A DNA stretch of 64,000 nucleotides from Pseudomonadota bacterium (GCA_018902545.1 JAHIQM010000022.1:1-64000); one strand, 5' to 3'. Shown: positions 9,301-16,450, counted from the stretch's first letter. Numbers and translations are program-made. Notes: a model not told the origin generated them from the sequence alone.

Positions 9301-9452
9301 GCCCCGCGATCAAGCATCTCAAGCTCGGCGAGAATGCGCAGGGCGCGATGATTGTGGTCCAGGAATGCGTCATAGTGACGGTAACGCCGGGCGGCCGGAC
9401 CGTGCTGATCGGCCAGCACTCGGCAGGAATCCTGCTTGGAAATAAACGGCAT
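6330..9452 (-). CDS. PEP-synthase/PPDK-like protein lacking the PEP barrel, fused to a jelly-roll domain
   Basis: This 1040-aa protein begins with about 100 helical residues. A PPDK_N-type ATP-grasp domain follows (about 110-425; GAKAANLARI, AVRSSAVGEDSEASFAGQYTS, DIEWAQD...LVFLQSRPL). Next comes a PEP-utilising swivelling domain with the phospho-His in LGGVASHLASVARE (His near 499). In PEP synthase or PPDK a TIM barrel for PEP/pyruvate should come next. Instead residues ~560-850 are an unfamiliar region, and ~870-1035 look like a concanavalin/LamG-type beta-sandwich (MDAAAQELQLLQF, VGEWVFFEVTV, GHVGLWTKGD). ATP-driven His phosphorylation is plausible, but the acceptor is unknown. Start: GAGGAGA before ATG. 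The SLC13 permease gene lies 57 bases upstream on the same strand. Confidence 0.82.
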   Translation of the reverse strand: MPFISKQDSCRVLADQHGPAARRYRHYDAFLDHNHRALRILAELEMLDRGAGLATLASIKRRAQGLLQEVKGLVESLNELSNQRYKDILPIYDTVVEELGSLTSPARPVVSGPLTLPFADVSAQDMPLTGAKAANLARISNELGLAAPDGFVVTTAGFDLFLRENGLLEIVEKTLADFDPDRADSDDCCRPLRDAIMAAPLPPALEEAIRAGFAALTKRLGSKPRMAVRSSAVGEDSEASFAGQYTSVLPVDEDGLPEAYRTVLASKYTPRAILYRLRYGLSDADTPMAVAVVDLIEARASGVLYTVDPSHPGAGQLRIDAALGLGEQVVGGSASPDVFRVDRGELAIVHRDIQPKGDNAHDPEPAVPDAAVLELAGFGLRLEAHFNAPQDIEWAQDQDGRLVFLQSRPLGLVEQALPAAQSTGQPAVFAGIEGMELVLSGGQTASPGNVSGPAVLASAALTPEQAEGAILVARTAAPDLAPYMSRVRGLITDLGGVASHLASVAREFNVPALMDTRDATARISAGREITLLAQERKVYAGLVPELARKLPSRDMGENIGPIGSHLRELLSRISPLNLTDPNSEEFTPEGCRTLHDLIRFAHEKAMGEMFNLSSMSKESSVSQTMKANIPLSMHFIDLGGGLAEGLTTCDEILPEHIRSKPMAALWRGLAHPGVTWSGNVDLSARNFMALMSGSMGPGGGVPPQTDSYALVSAEYLNLSIKFGYHYSNLDALCSDDADANTIALQFSGGAGTVSGKALRIEFLSNILHRLGYTVEIRGDMLQASLKGLDCPAMEEVLDQTGRLLGCSRLLDLAIPSQAEVDTLTEMFFREEYDFLSRSEARLPGFYASFGEWSLATLEGQEVVMQDGSHMGQTVTCALHSAMSSVLGGWYQKFLEKRHAQHHYPVAVKRDSRHEDGRIRVSVRIEAGCVDQAAGLAFGLTNVGNCLVLAMDAAAQELQLLQFVNNTRHFLKRTALKVPVGEWVFFEVTVLGEKITAESAVAVSLHFTASQPVSGHVGLWTKGDTTACFRDLDLQAHGPIK

Positions 9453-9509
9453 AAATTCTCCTCGATTGAGTGCGCAGAGTTCAGAGTCCCTCTAAAATAC
9501 AGCCCCAGG

Positions 9510-11408
9510 CTAAAGCGGCCAGAACCAGACCAGCAGTGGCAGGCTCAGCAAGATGACCAGCAGGTCTGTCGGCAGGCCCATGCGCCAGTAGTCGCCGAAG
9601 CGAAAGCCTCCGGGGCCAAGGATCAAAGTGTTGTTCTGATGCCCGATGGGAGTCAGAAAGGCGCAGGAAGAACCAATGGCCACGGCCATCAGAAAAGTGT
9701 CCGGATTAACGCCAAGCTGGACCGCCGCGCCCAACCCGATGGGGGCCATGACCGCCGCCGTTGCCGCATTGTTCATGAGATCGGTCAGGATCATGGTCGT
9801 GATCATGATCACCGCCAAACCGACCAGAGCATTGCCCTGCGCCACGTTTTCAAGGAGCAGGCTGGCCATGAAATTCGCCGCGCCGGTGCTCTGCATGGCC
9901 CCGGCGACAGGCAGGAGCGCGCCCAGCAGCACGACCACCGGCCAGTCCACGGCCTCATAGACCGAGCGCAGCGGCACCGTGCGCAGCGCCATGGATGCCA
10001 GCACCCCAGCGGCGAAGGACACCGCCGCTGGCAGAAGCCCCAGGGCGGCCACGGCCACGGAGACGACCATGATGCCCGTGGCCATGAGGGCCTTGCGCTT
10101 GTCGGGAATGCGCAACTCTCTCTGTGCCAGCGGCACGCAGGCGGAGTTGCTCGCAAATTCGCTCAAGGCCTCAGAGCTGCCCTGCATGAGGAGTACGTCT
10201 CCAGCCCGGATCTTCAAGAAGCGCAGCCTGGCCATGGTGCACGTGCCCTGACGCGCCACGGCCAGCAGATTGATGCTGAACCGGGTGCGAAGCGCCAGAT
10301 CGCTGGCCGAACTTCCGACGATTCTCGACTCCGGCAACACCGCCATTTCCATCAGCGCGGCCTCTTCACGCTGCGCCGACTTGCCGGATTTTGCGGCTGG
10401 ACCATCGCTCTTCTCGGCGGGACCGGAGTCGGCCCCCACCTCTTCGCCTTTGGGGTCCAAGTCCGGGACGGCGGCATCTTCCTGAATCTGAACGTCCGCC
10501 CCGGCGGCATCCGCGCGTTTGTCCTCCTCCAGTCGCAGGTCAAGGCGTGACAGCAATTCGTTCAACGCCCCCACATCGGCCTCAAGCACCAGAATGTCCC
10601 CGACGCGCAGAATCTTGCCGGGCCTGGGCGCGCGCATGTAGATGTCGTTGCGCACGAGATCGAGCATCTGCGCATCGACATCTTCCAGAACGTCCATGAC
10701 TTCGCGCACCTGCTTTCCGGCCGTGGCGCTGCCTTCCGGCACGCGAACCTCGGTGATGTAAGCGCTGGTTTCAAAGCCGGAGGTGCCAGCCTGTTTGCGC
10801 GCCGGAACCAATCGCCAGCCTATCAGCGCGATAAAGACCACGCCGACCAGGGTCAGCGGCAGGCCGACCATGGTGAAATCGAACATGCCGAAACCGGTCA
10901 TGCCCGGCTGGTTGGCCCGGAAACCCGAGATGATCAGATTGGGCGGAGTGCCAATCAGGGTCGTGGTGCCACCAAGGATGGATCCGAAGGCCAGAGGCAT
11001 GAGAACCTGGCCGGGAGCAAGACCCAGACGCCCGGCGACCTGGATCGCCACAGGCATCAAGAGAGCCAGCGCGCCGACATTATTCATGAACCCGGAAAGC
11101 ACGGCCGCCAGGGCGGCCAGGGCGGCAATACTCAGCGTGGGGCCAGCATTGGCGGGCAGCACGGTCCTGGTGAGCACATCGACTGCCCCGGAAATCTGCA
11201 GGCCACGGCTGAGCACCAGCACGCAGGCCACGGTGACCACGGCAGGATGGCCGAACCCGGCAAAGGCATCCTGGGGAGCGACCAAGCCAAAGAAAACGCA
11301 AGCCACCAGCGCCCCGACCGCCACCATGTCGTGCCGCCACCTGCCCCACAAGAACATGCCTATGCTGGCCGCGATTATGGCCATGATTATCGTCTGGTCG
11401 TAGGACAT
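9510..11408 (-). CDS. SLC13/DASS-family permease with two RCK_C (TrkA-C) domains
   Basis: This 632-aa inner-membrane transporter belongs to the divalent anion:sodium symporter (CitT/SLC13) group. Two hydrophobic halves are visible, with the repeated signature turns GFMNNVGALALLMPVA and LTDLMNNAATAAVMAP, plus SILGGTTTLIGTPPNLI and AFLTPIGHQNN. Between them, at about 210-300 and 360-430, sit two cytoplasmic RCK_C-like domains separated by a charged Ala/Asp-rich linker. Members carry dicarboxylates, sulfate or other anions; the substrate cannot be read from sequence. Sulfate is tempting in a presumed sulfate reducer but unproven. A strong GGAGGTGA precedes the ATG. It is 57 bases upstream of, and probably cotranscribed with, the PEP-synthase-like gene. 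Confidence 0.88.
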   Translation of the reverse strand: MSYDQTIIMAIIAASIGMFLWGRWRHDMVAVGALVACVFFGLVAPQDAFAGFGHPAVVTVACVLVLSRGLQISGAVDVLTRTVLPANAGPTLSIAALAALAAVLSGFMNNVGALALLMPVAIQVAGRLGLAPGQVLMPLAFGSILGGTTTLIGTPPNLIISGFRANQPGMTGFGMFDFTMVGLPLTLVGVVFIALIGWRLVPARKQAGTSGFETSAYITEVRVPEGSATAGKQVREVMDVLEDVDAQMLDLVRNDIYMRAPRPGKILRVGDILVLEADVGALNELLSRLDLRLEEDKRADAAGADVQIQEDAAVPDLDPKGEEVGADSGPAEKSDGPAAKSGKSAQREEAALMEMAVLPESRIVGSSASDLALRTRFSINLLAVARQGTCTMARLRFLKIRAGDVLLMQGSSEALSEFASNSACVPLAQRELRIPDKRKALMATGIMVVSVAVAALGLLPAAVSFAAGVLASMALRTVPLRSVYEAVDWPVVVLLGALLPVAGAMQSTGAANFMASLLLENVAQGNALVGLAVIMITTMILTDLMNNAATAAVMAPIGLGAAVQLGVNPDTFLMAVAIGSSCAFLTPIGHQNNTLILGPGGFRFGDYWRMGLPTDLLVILLSLPLLVWFWPL

Positions 11409-11832
11409 TACTCACCTCCGCCCAGCGGGACCGTTTTTTGAATTTTTCCTGGTAAACATACCCCGTTGAACGGTTAATAGCAAACCCGCCGCCGTGCGGA
11501 TACGGCTTCGTGGTAAAACTCACGCAGAAAAAACCTTTTCAAGAAGTCACAGCAAAAAGTCGTCATTCTCTTGAAGAAGGGGATGACGACTTATTAACTA
11601 ACTGAAAAGAATGGGTTTCGCGCTATTGCGGGGCATGACCCGCCTGCCCATGCTGGGCACACGTTCGCGGGAATGACACTCAGGTTCTTTCGCAACTTTT
11701 CGCCTACTTCAAGACTCCTGGCCGGCAGCTCAAAAACGGCGCGTGGTGACATTTTGCATCATCGGCGCTACAAAGTGTTTATGAAGCCCACGTCGGCCTT
11801 TACGAATCATCATCCATACCTCATCATCCGCC
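11409..11832. other. Intergenic region, no gene seen
   Basis: This is a divergent gap of about 420 bases between the permease (leftward) and a methyltransferase (rightward). It must hold the promoters for both. I see no ORF with a ribosome-binding site, no tRNA and no strong hairpin. The only open frames are extensions of the permease or antisense shadows. Confidence 0.5.
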
Positions 11833-12420
11833 ATGCCCCAAAACATGCATGATTTTTACGAAACCAACGCCCGGGCCTACTTCGAACGCACCAACCGCAT
11901 CGATCCCGAGCCCATCCTTGCCCCCCTGCTGCCGCATCTGCGGCCGGGAAGCTCCATCCTCGACATCGGGTGCGGCTCGGGCCGGGACCTGAAGTGGCTC
12001 ACGGCCAGAGGTTTCAATCCCGCAGGCTTGGAACGCTCCCCGTCGCTTGCCGTCCTGGCCAGCGAACACTCGAACTGTCCGGTGACCATCGCCGACCTGT
12101 TCGAGTACCAGCCGCCCATCCATTTTGACTGCATCCTGCTCATCGGCACACTGGTCCACCTCAGCAAACCCGAGTTCCCGGGGGCGCTGCGCAAGGTCAT
12201 GCGCATGCTCAAATCCGGCGGGATCATGTACCTGAGCATGAAGGCTTGGGGTGGGAGCGAAAAGACCGAGGACGGACGGGTTTTCCAGCTTTGGTCGGAT
12301 TCGGAGTTGCGACGGGAATTCAGCCGCCTTGGGCTCAAAATCGTGGAACATTCGCGAAGCCGCTCGCTGCTTGGCAACAGGGATGTCTGGCTTGGCTACA
12401 TCCTGACTGGCGAAGTTTGA
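11833..12420 (+). CDS. Class I SAM-dependent methyltransferase
   Basis: The protein is 195 aa, a single Rossmann-like methyltransferase domain. Motif I is SILDIGCGSGRDLKWL (about 40-55). An acidic residue near LERSPSLAVLA probably contacts the SAM ribose. FDCILLIGTLVHL is motif IV-like and MLKSGGIMYLSMK is the post-domain strand. Together these place it with small-molecule methyltransferases of the Methyltransf_11/25 type. The substrate is unknown, and the neighbours (permease on one side, tRNA-Arg on the other) do not help. No strong ribosome-binding site precedes the ATG at 11833, so the start is uncertain; MHDFYE, four codons later, is an alternative. Confidence 0.85.
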   Translation: MPQNMHDFYETNARAYFERTNRIDPEPILAPLLPHLRPGSSILDIGCGSGRDLKWLTARGFNPAGLERSPSLAVLASEHSNCPVTIADLFEYQPPIHFDCILLIGTLVHLSKPEFPGALRKVMRMLKSGGIMYLSMKAWGGSEKTEDGRVFQLWSDSELRREFSRLGLKIVEHSRSRSLLGNRDVWLGYILTGEV

Positions 12421-12564
12421 GCGCACGTTTGCCCCATGCCGGGACGTCCGCATGACAAGGCTTTTGCCCCATGTCTTAGACGCAAAAAAACGGTAAAATG
12501 GGCCAGGAGCGAATACGCAAACAGCGCGGAAAATTTATAAGAAACATCTTCCGCAAGGAAATTG

Positions 12565-12593
12565 TTGACATTCAGACCACTTGTCCATAAACA
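12565..12593 (+). promoter_or_regulatory. Sigma-70 promoter of tRNA-Arg
   Basis: TTGACA at 12565-12570, a 17-base spacer and TAAACA at 12588-12593 give a near-consensus promoter. Predicted transcription would begin around 12600, just before the tRNA at 12607. Confidence 0.7.
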
Positions 12594-12606
12594 CCGACTT
12601 CTCGAT

Positions 12607-12683
12607 GCGCCCGTAGCTCAGTTGGATAGAGTGCCTGACTACGAATCAGTAGGTCGCATGTTCGAATCATGCCGGGCGCGCCA
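12607..12683 (+). tRNA. tRNA-Arg (anticodon ACG)
   Basis: This is a 77-base cloverleaf. The acceptor arm GCGCCCG pairs with CGGGCGC, followed by discriminator G and an encoded CCA. The D-arm region is AGCTCAGTTGGATAGAG. The anticodon stem CTGAC/ATCAG frames a loop with ACG. The T-arm contains TTCGAATC. ACG (read as ICG) decodes CGU/CGC/CGA arginine codons. Confidence 0.97.
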
Positions 12684-12693
12684 CGTCAGAAAC

Positions 12694-12723
12694 AAGGGAG
12701 CAAGCACTGTTTGCTCCCTTTTT
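12694..12723 (+). terminator. Intrinsic terminator after tRNA-Arg
   Basis: GGGAGCAA (12696-12703) pairs with TTGCTCCC (12711-12718) around a seven-base loop. The stem extends by AA/TT and is followed by a T run. Confidence 0.85.
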
Positions 12724-12880
12724 CTTATCCCTGACCTGCAACGGTACACCATAAATCTATTCAGGTTGTTGCCAATACGAAAAGCGGACCCCGGTTCGCT
12801 TTTCGTACTTCCAGTCGGCAATTGAAATAAACCGTCATCCCCAGAAGAATATCCACGATCTTTGTAACAAGGGAACAAGC

Positions 12881-13147
12881 CTACCTCAGTTCGTTGATAT
12901 CCACATGCTTGCCGCAGGACGGGCAGCGCATCGGGGAACCAAAACGCGCATTGACGCGGTAGACGTGCAGGATGCCATTCTTCGTTATCACATACGCCAC
13001 CAGAACCGGATGCCCGCATTCACAAAATCTCTGCTGCATGATGTGCCTCCCCTTGTTTACAGAATTATCCGAACGCCCCAGAACAGCGATCTGCTTCGTC
13101 GCTGCGAAAAATCCATCCCCTCGCCTGTCAAAATACGCTTCGGCCAT
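12881..13147 (-). CDS. Small zinc-ribbon protein controlled by an S24 repressor-type operator
   Basis: The frame encodes 88 aa from the ATG at 13147, which has a strong GAGGAGG seven bases upstream. A second in-frame ATG at 13039 also has an excellent site (AGGGGAGG) and would give a 52-aa protein, so two products are possible. The C-terminal 52 residues carry two paired cysteine knuckles, CEC near the start and CPSC near the end, spaced like a treble-clef or zinc ribbon. I do not recognise a named family. A perfect TTAAC-N4-GTTAA operator sits in its promoter (13214-13229), matching the one before the adjacent repressor gene, so the two are probably co-regulated. Function unknown; DNA or protein binding is possible. 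Confidence 0.65.
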   Translation of the reverse strand: MAEAYFDRRGDGFFAATKQIAVLGRSDNSVNKGRHIMQQRFCECGHPVLVAYVITKNGILHVYRVNARFGSPMRCPSCGKHVDINELR

Positions 13148-13211
13148 GGGTTTGCCCTCCTCCTCGCATCCGACCATTTGACCAGACGGGCATGTGTCAT
13201 TTTCCAATACT

Positions 13212-13240
13212 GAATTAACATATGTTAATCAGTCCGACAA
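13212..13240 (-). promoter_or_regulatory. Promoter with embedded palindromic operator of the zinc-ribbon gene
   Basis: On the minus strand TTGTCG (13235-13240) and TAATTC (13212-13217) are spaced by 17 bases. Between them, and overlapping the -10, is a perfect 16-base palindrome, ATTAACATATGTTAAT (13214-13229). Its core TTAAC-N4-GTTAA recurs in front of the repressor gene at 13890-13903. Occupation would block RNA polymerase. Confidence 0.65.
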
Positions 13241-13249
13241 AAAAATTTC

Positions 13250-13879
13250 CTACGCGTACGCCCGGCTGCTCCACAACACCCGACCAACGACCCGCAGGGT
13301 GTCAATCTCGTCGCCCTGCAGGGTGACCGGCGAATATCGCTGGTTGGTACTGAACAGCATCACCAGACCGGGCCGGACCTGAATGCGCTTGACCTGAATG
13401 TTGTCCGCCAGGCCCACCACATAGAGATTGTTGTCCACCACCCGGTTCTGACTTTGGTCGATGAGAATGTTGTCCCCCGGCTCCAGCTCCGGCGACATGC
13501 TGTCACCCACGACCTCCATGGCGACCATGCGCCCGGGGTTGCCCTTCCTGGCAAGCCAGGAGCGGTCAAAAGGCAACTCGTCGATGACCGTATCGCTCAG
13601 TTCAAAAGAGCCGCCGCCTGCGCAGGCCCTGGCGGCCACTTTGGGCACGAGCTGGGTTCCACCCTGCTCGCGCAGATACACCGGCCCCGAGCCCGTCTTC
13701 AGCCAAGCCGGATTGACCCCGAAGGCGGCAGCGATGATCAGGCTCCAGGCCTTGGGCACCCCCCTGCTCTTGGCCAGGGTGATGGCGGCAGGCTCAATAC
13801 CCAGCAGCCCGGCCAGCTCTTTCTGGGTCGAGATGCCAGTGGTCTGGACCACCCTCTGGAAAAAGTCATCGAATTTCAT
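13250..13879 (-). CDS. cI/LexA-like repressor: HTH plus S24 peptidase domain
   Basis: The protein is 209 aa. The N-terminal helix-turn-helix (about 1-65; TQKELAGLLGIEPAAITLAKSRG) is of the phage CI type. The C-terminal S24/LexA autoprotease domain has the serine in VGDSMSPELEPGD and the lysine in NLYVVGLADNIQVKRI. The linker AARACAGGGSFEL contains Ala-Cys and Ala-Gly pairs that could be the self-cleavage site, so induction by RecA* on DNA damage is likely. I chose the ATG at 13879: the longer frame overlaps the divergent phosphorylase gene and lacks a ribosome site. The -35 (TTGACA, 13909-13914) is so close that the mRNA would be nearly leaderless, as for lambda cI. No other phage genes are seen. 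Confidence 0.88.
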   Translation of the reverse strand: MKFDDFFQRVVQTTGISTQKELAGLLGIEPAAITLAKSRGVPKAWSLIIAAAFGVNPAWLKTGSGPVYLREQGGTQLVPKVAARACAGGGSFELSDTVIDELPFDRSWLARKGNPGRMVAMEVVGDSMSPELEPGDNILIDQSQNRVVDNNLYVVGLADNIQVKRIQVRPGLVMLFSTNQRYSPVTLQGDEIDTLRVVGRVLWSSRAYA

Positions 13880-13885
13880 GACCCA

Positions 13886-13914
13886 TGAATTAACAAAAGT
13901 TAACGGTTTGTCAA
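13886..13914 (-). promoter_or_regulatory. Autoregulatory promoter/operator of the S24 repressor
   Basis: TTGACA (13909-13914, minus strand) is followed after 16-17 bases by TAATTC/AATTCA. The inverted repeat TTAAC-AAAA-GTTAA (13890-13903) fills the spacer and overlaps the -10. The same half-sites and the same TAATTCA overlap occur at the zinc-ribbon promoter, which argues that this repressor binds both. Confidence 0.65.
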
Positions 13915-14051
13915 GCCCTCTTTCGCAGCGCAAGCTGGCGCGATCGTGACGGACCCTGCGCCCGTGGCCGATGTTTTCGTGCAGGCCACTGCGCGGCGGC
14001 TTGCCCGACCGGATACTGGTCAGCCAGGGTGAACTCGGATAGGTGCGGGCC

Positions 14052-15062
14052 ATGAGCCACGTACCCCTCTCCACCCCATGCACCGAGGCCGATCTACCCA
14101 TCGACGCCAGCGGGCGCATCTATCATCTTCAGATCACGCCCGAACAGCTCGCGCCCGATATTCTGCTGGTCGGCGATCCGGGCCGGGCCGAGTTCATCGC
14201 CCGGACCTTTCTGCATGACCTGGAGGTCGAGCAGGAGCACCGTGGCCTGGTCACGGCCACGGGCATATCCTGCGCTACGGGTGACCGGGCCACGATCATC
14301 TCACCCGGACGTACCACCGTGGCGACCTCGGGCATGGGTACCCCTTCCCTTGAAATCGTACTGAATGAACTGGTGGCACTCAACGAGATCGATTTTTCAA
14401 CGAGGGCGCAAAAAGCCACCTTCCCCAGGCTGCACGTCATCCGGGTCGGCACTTCCGGAGGTCTGCAGGCGTCAACACGTCTGGGCACGTCCATCATCAC
14501 CACCTACGCCGTGGGCATGGACAACACCGGCCTTTTCTACGAGACGCCCTGTCCGGACCAGACCTGCGCACGACTCGAACAGGAACTGGCAGAGATGGTC
14601 AAAAACGCGGCAAACGCATCATCCAGATTCCGGGGAAAAATCCACCCCTATGTGTCCCGCGCCGAACCGGCAGTGGTCCGGGCGCTGACGCAGGCCGCAA
14701 AGAAGCTTGGGGTTGCCGCCAGAACCGGCCTCACGGTCTCAAACAGCGGTTTTTTCGCGCCTCAGGGCCGCGACATCTCACGGCTGCGACCAAGCACACC
14801 AGATCTGGACAGGATGTTCAGCCAATTCGATCCCGGGCTCGGCGGGCAGCGGGTCGAGAACATGGAGATGGAGGCGAGCTTTCTGCTGCATTTTCTCGGT
14901 GGCCTGGGACACTGGGGCGGGGCGATCTGCCCGGTCATCGCGAACAGACGCGACAATACTTTCGATCACGAGTATCTGGCCGCCGTCGAAAGCGCGACAA
15001 AGACAGCACTGTTGGCCTTGGCCACACTCAGAAGCCTCCGGCCCGACAGCCTGCGGCCCTGA
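14052..15062 (+). CDS. Nucleoside phosphorylase (uridine phosphorylase-like, NP-I fold)
   Basis: This 336-aa protein of the phosphorylase superfamily would cleave a nucleoside with phosphate to give ribose-1-phosphate and free base in salvage. Visible marks are ILLVGDPGRAEFIA (phosphate-binding GDPxR near 45), the strand HVIRVGTSGGLQ, and the late VENMEMEASFLLHF, where Glu-Met-Glu contacts ribose as in uridine and purine phosphorylases. It is longer than E. coli Udp (about 253 aa), with extra central residues, so substrate identity is uncertain. Start: ATG at 14052 with AGGTG six bases upstream; an in-frame GTG at 14043 is possible. It is followed 45 bases later by a methyltransferase, probably in one operon. 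Confidence 0.85.
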   Translation: MSHVPLSTPCTEADLPIDASGRIYHLQITPEQLAPDILLVGDPGRAEFIARTFLHDLEVEQEHRGLVTATGISCATGDRATIISPGRTTVATSGMGTPSLEIVLNELVALNEIDFSTRAQKATFPRLHVIRVGTSGGLQASTRLGTSIITTYAVGMDNTGLFYETPCPDQTCARLEQELAEMVKNAANASSRFRGKIHPYVSRAEPAVVRALTQAAKKLGVAARTGLTVSNSGFFAPQGRDISRLRPSTPDLDRMFSQFDPGLGGQRVENMEMEASFLLHFLGGLGHWGGAICPVIANRRDNTFDHEYLAAVESATKTALLALATLRSLRPDSLRP

Positions 15063-15107
15063 CGACACACGAAGACTGCGCAACAATCACTTGAAGAGGC
15101 TAAAATA

Positions 15108-15860
15108 ATGGACGAGATGCAACTGCTGCAGGATCTTCACAGGGCGCAGGAACGCCAGGGACCCGGCTCGGAAGACGCGACCATGCGTGCCATTGAACTC
15201 GCGCTGCCGGACAAAAGAGACGGCCTCAAGATCGCCGACATTGGCTGCGGAACGGGCGCTGCCGCCGTCGTGCTTGCGCGCGAACTTGACGCACGCATCA
15301 CGGCGGTGGACTTTCTGCAGGGGTTTCTCGATATCCTGGGTGAACGCGCACAAAGGCTCGGCCTGGCGGACAGAATTTCCTGCCTGAAATCCTCCATGGA
15401 CGCGCTACCCTTTTCAGACTGCGAGTTCGACCTGATCTGGTCCGAGGGCGCCGTCTACAACATGGGATTCACGGCAGGCGTACGTGCCTGGAGAAGGTTC
15501 CTCAAATCCGGGGGCATCCTCGCCGTCTCGGAGCTCACCTGGCTCACCGCCACCCGGCCTCCCGAAATCGAGGCCCACTGGCAAGGCGAGTATCCGGAAA
15601 TCGATACCGCTTCGACCAAGATGCGTGTGCTGGAAGAATGCGGCTATGCGCCGGTGGGATATTTCGTGCTGCCTCGGGAGTGTTGGATGGAAAACTACTA
15701 CTTGCCCCTGCGCCAGAATTTTGCAGCCTTCCTTGAACGCAACCCCGGCAGCGCGGCCCGCGCAATCATGGAGGCGGAGGAAAGGGAAATTAGCCTGTAT
15801 GAGCGCTTCGGCAAATACTTCAGCTATGGATTCTACATTGCACGGAAGGAGGGGGAGTAA
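15108..15860 (+). CDS. Class I SAM-dependent methyltransferase
   Basis: The protein is 250 aa. Motif I is LKIADIGCGTGAAAVVLA (about 40-57), followed by an acidic strand (ITAVDFLQGF) and SMDALPFSDCEFDLIWSEGAVYNMGF, then FLKSGGILAVSELTW. This is the Methyltransf_11/25 pattern of UbiE-like small-molecule methyltransferases. A C-terminal extension of about 90 residues (RECWMENYYLPL...) probably shapes the substrate pocket. GAAGAGG precedes the ATG. It lies just after the nucleoside phosphorylase. Substrate unknown, and nothing nearby identifies a pathway. Confidence 0.85.
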   Translation: MDEMQLLQDLHRAQERQGPGSEDATMRAIELALPDKRDGLKIADIGCGTGAAAVVLARELDARITAVDFLQGFLDILGERAQRLGLADRISCLKSSMDALPFSDCEFDLIWSEGAVYNMGFTAGVRAWRRFLKSGGILAVSELTWLTATRPPEIEAHWQGEYPEIDTASTKMRVLEECGYAPVGYFVLPRECWMENYYLPLRQNFAAFLERNPGSAARAIMEAEEREISLYERFGKYFSYGFYIARKEGE

Positions 15861-15926
15861 GGTCTGAGCGGCGGAATCAATCGGAAACTGAGAATTGACG
15901 GCACATCCTGCAGGAAATTTTCTGGT

Positions 15927-16301
15927 TCACGTCGTGGGCAGGTATGCGCAAATGGATTTTTGTCCCGCGTTGACGCAAATTCTGAGAATCTCCTCCAGCT
16001 CAGTGTTGCCCTGCATCTGCGGCGGGAAAAGGGCCAGGATGTCCTGTTCACGGATGGATTGGACCTCCTCCACGGTTTTTTGCAGTACCTCGTCGCAATA
16101 GACCGAAGCGCAGACCAGGCCATCGCCTGGAATGTTGGTCAGAAAGCCCGTGTCGATAATCCTGCCTTCACGCACGGCCACGAAAATCTCCACGAAACGG
16201 CTGTCATCCTCCCAGCGTCCAACCTGGCATGCCCAGCCGGGCATGCCCAGGTGCGGCGGGTCGAAGGAGCGCAGTTCAATGTCCTCAGGGCTAAGGCTCA
16301 T
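15927..16301 (-). CDS. NifU/IscU-N-like orphan protein
   Basis: The protein is 124 aa. The central segment (FVAVREGRIIDTGFLTNIPGDGLVCASVYCDEVLQKTVEEVQSI, read in short pieces) resembles the IscU/NifU N-terminal pattern of a beta strand, Asp-x-x-Phe, a turn and Cys-Ala-Ser, then a helix with Thr-x-Glu-Glu. Only some scaffold cysteines are present, so classical Fe-S assembly is doubtful. The start overlaps the stop of an upstream 50-codon membrane-protein gene (ATGA at 16298-16301), implying translational coupling. No isc/suf genes are near. Treat the NifU similarity as a weak family hint. Confidence 0.6.
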   Translation of the reverse strand: MSLSPEDIELRSFDPPHLGMPGWACQVGRWEDDSRFVEIFVAVREGRIIDTGFLTNIPGDGLVCASVYCDEVLQKTVEEVQSIREQDILALFPPQMQGNTELEEILRICVNAGQKSICAYLPTT

Positions 16302-16450
16302 CGTCTTCTCTCGGAATGTTTGCGGTCACCGAAATCGAAATTATCCGGCAACGTACGTTTCGTAGTGCGTTTTTTCCGGCCAAGCATGATCAGCGACAAC
16401 ACCAGACCAATCACGCCCGCCAACAGCAACAAAAACCCTATCTCTTTCAT
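16298..16450 (-). CDS. Small single-span membrane protein (50 aa)
   Basis: The frame starts MKEIGFLLLLAGVIG and carries one hydrophobic helix (about residues 4-23). A very basic segment (GRKKRTTKR) and a polar tail ending SERRR follow. By the positive-inside rule the C-terminus faces the cytoplasm. AAGGA lies seven bases before the ATG at 16450. The stop overlaps the next gene's start codon (ATGA), so the two are probably made together. No family recognised. The pairing with a NifU-like protein suggests a membrane anchor or regulator, which is inference only. Confidence 0.6.
   Translation of the reverse strand: MKEIGFLLLLAGVIGLVLSLIMLGRKKRTTKRTLPDNFDFGDRKHSERRR

Noticed and set aside
13250-14119. 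Longer 289-codon version of the S24 repressor
   Set aside because: The extra N-terminus overlaps the divergent phosphorylase gene and crosses the repressor's own promoter/operator.
12607-14119. Prophage integrated at tRNA-Arg
   Set aside because: A repressor lies near the tRNA, but there is no integrase, no structural gene and no visible duplicated att site.
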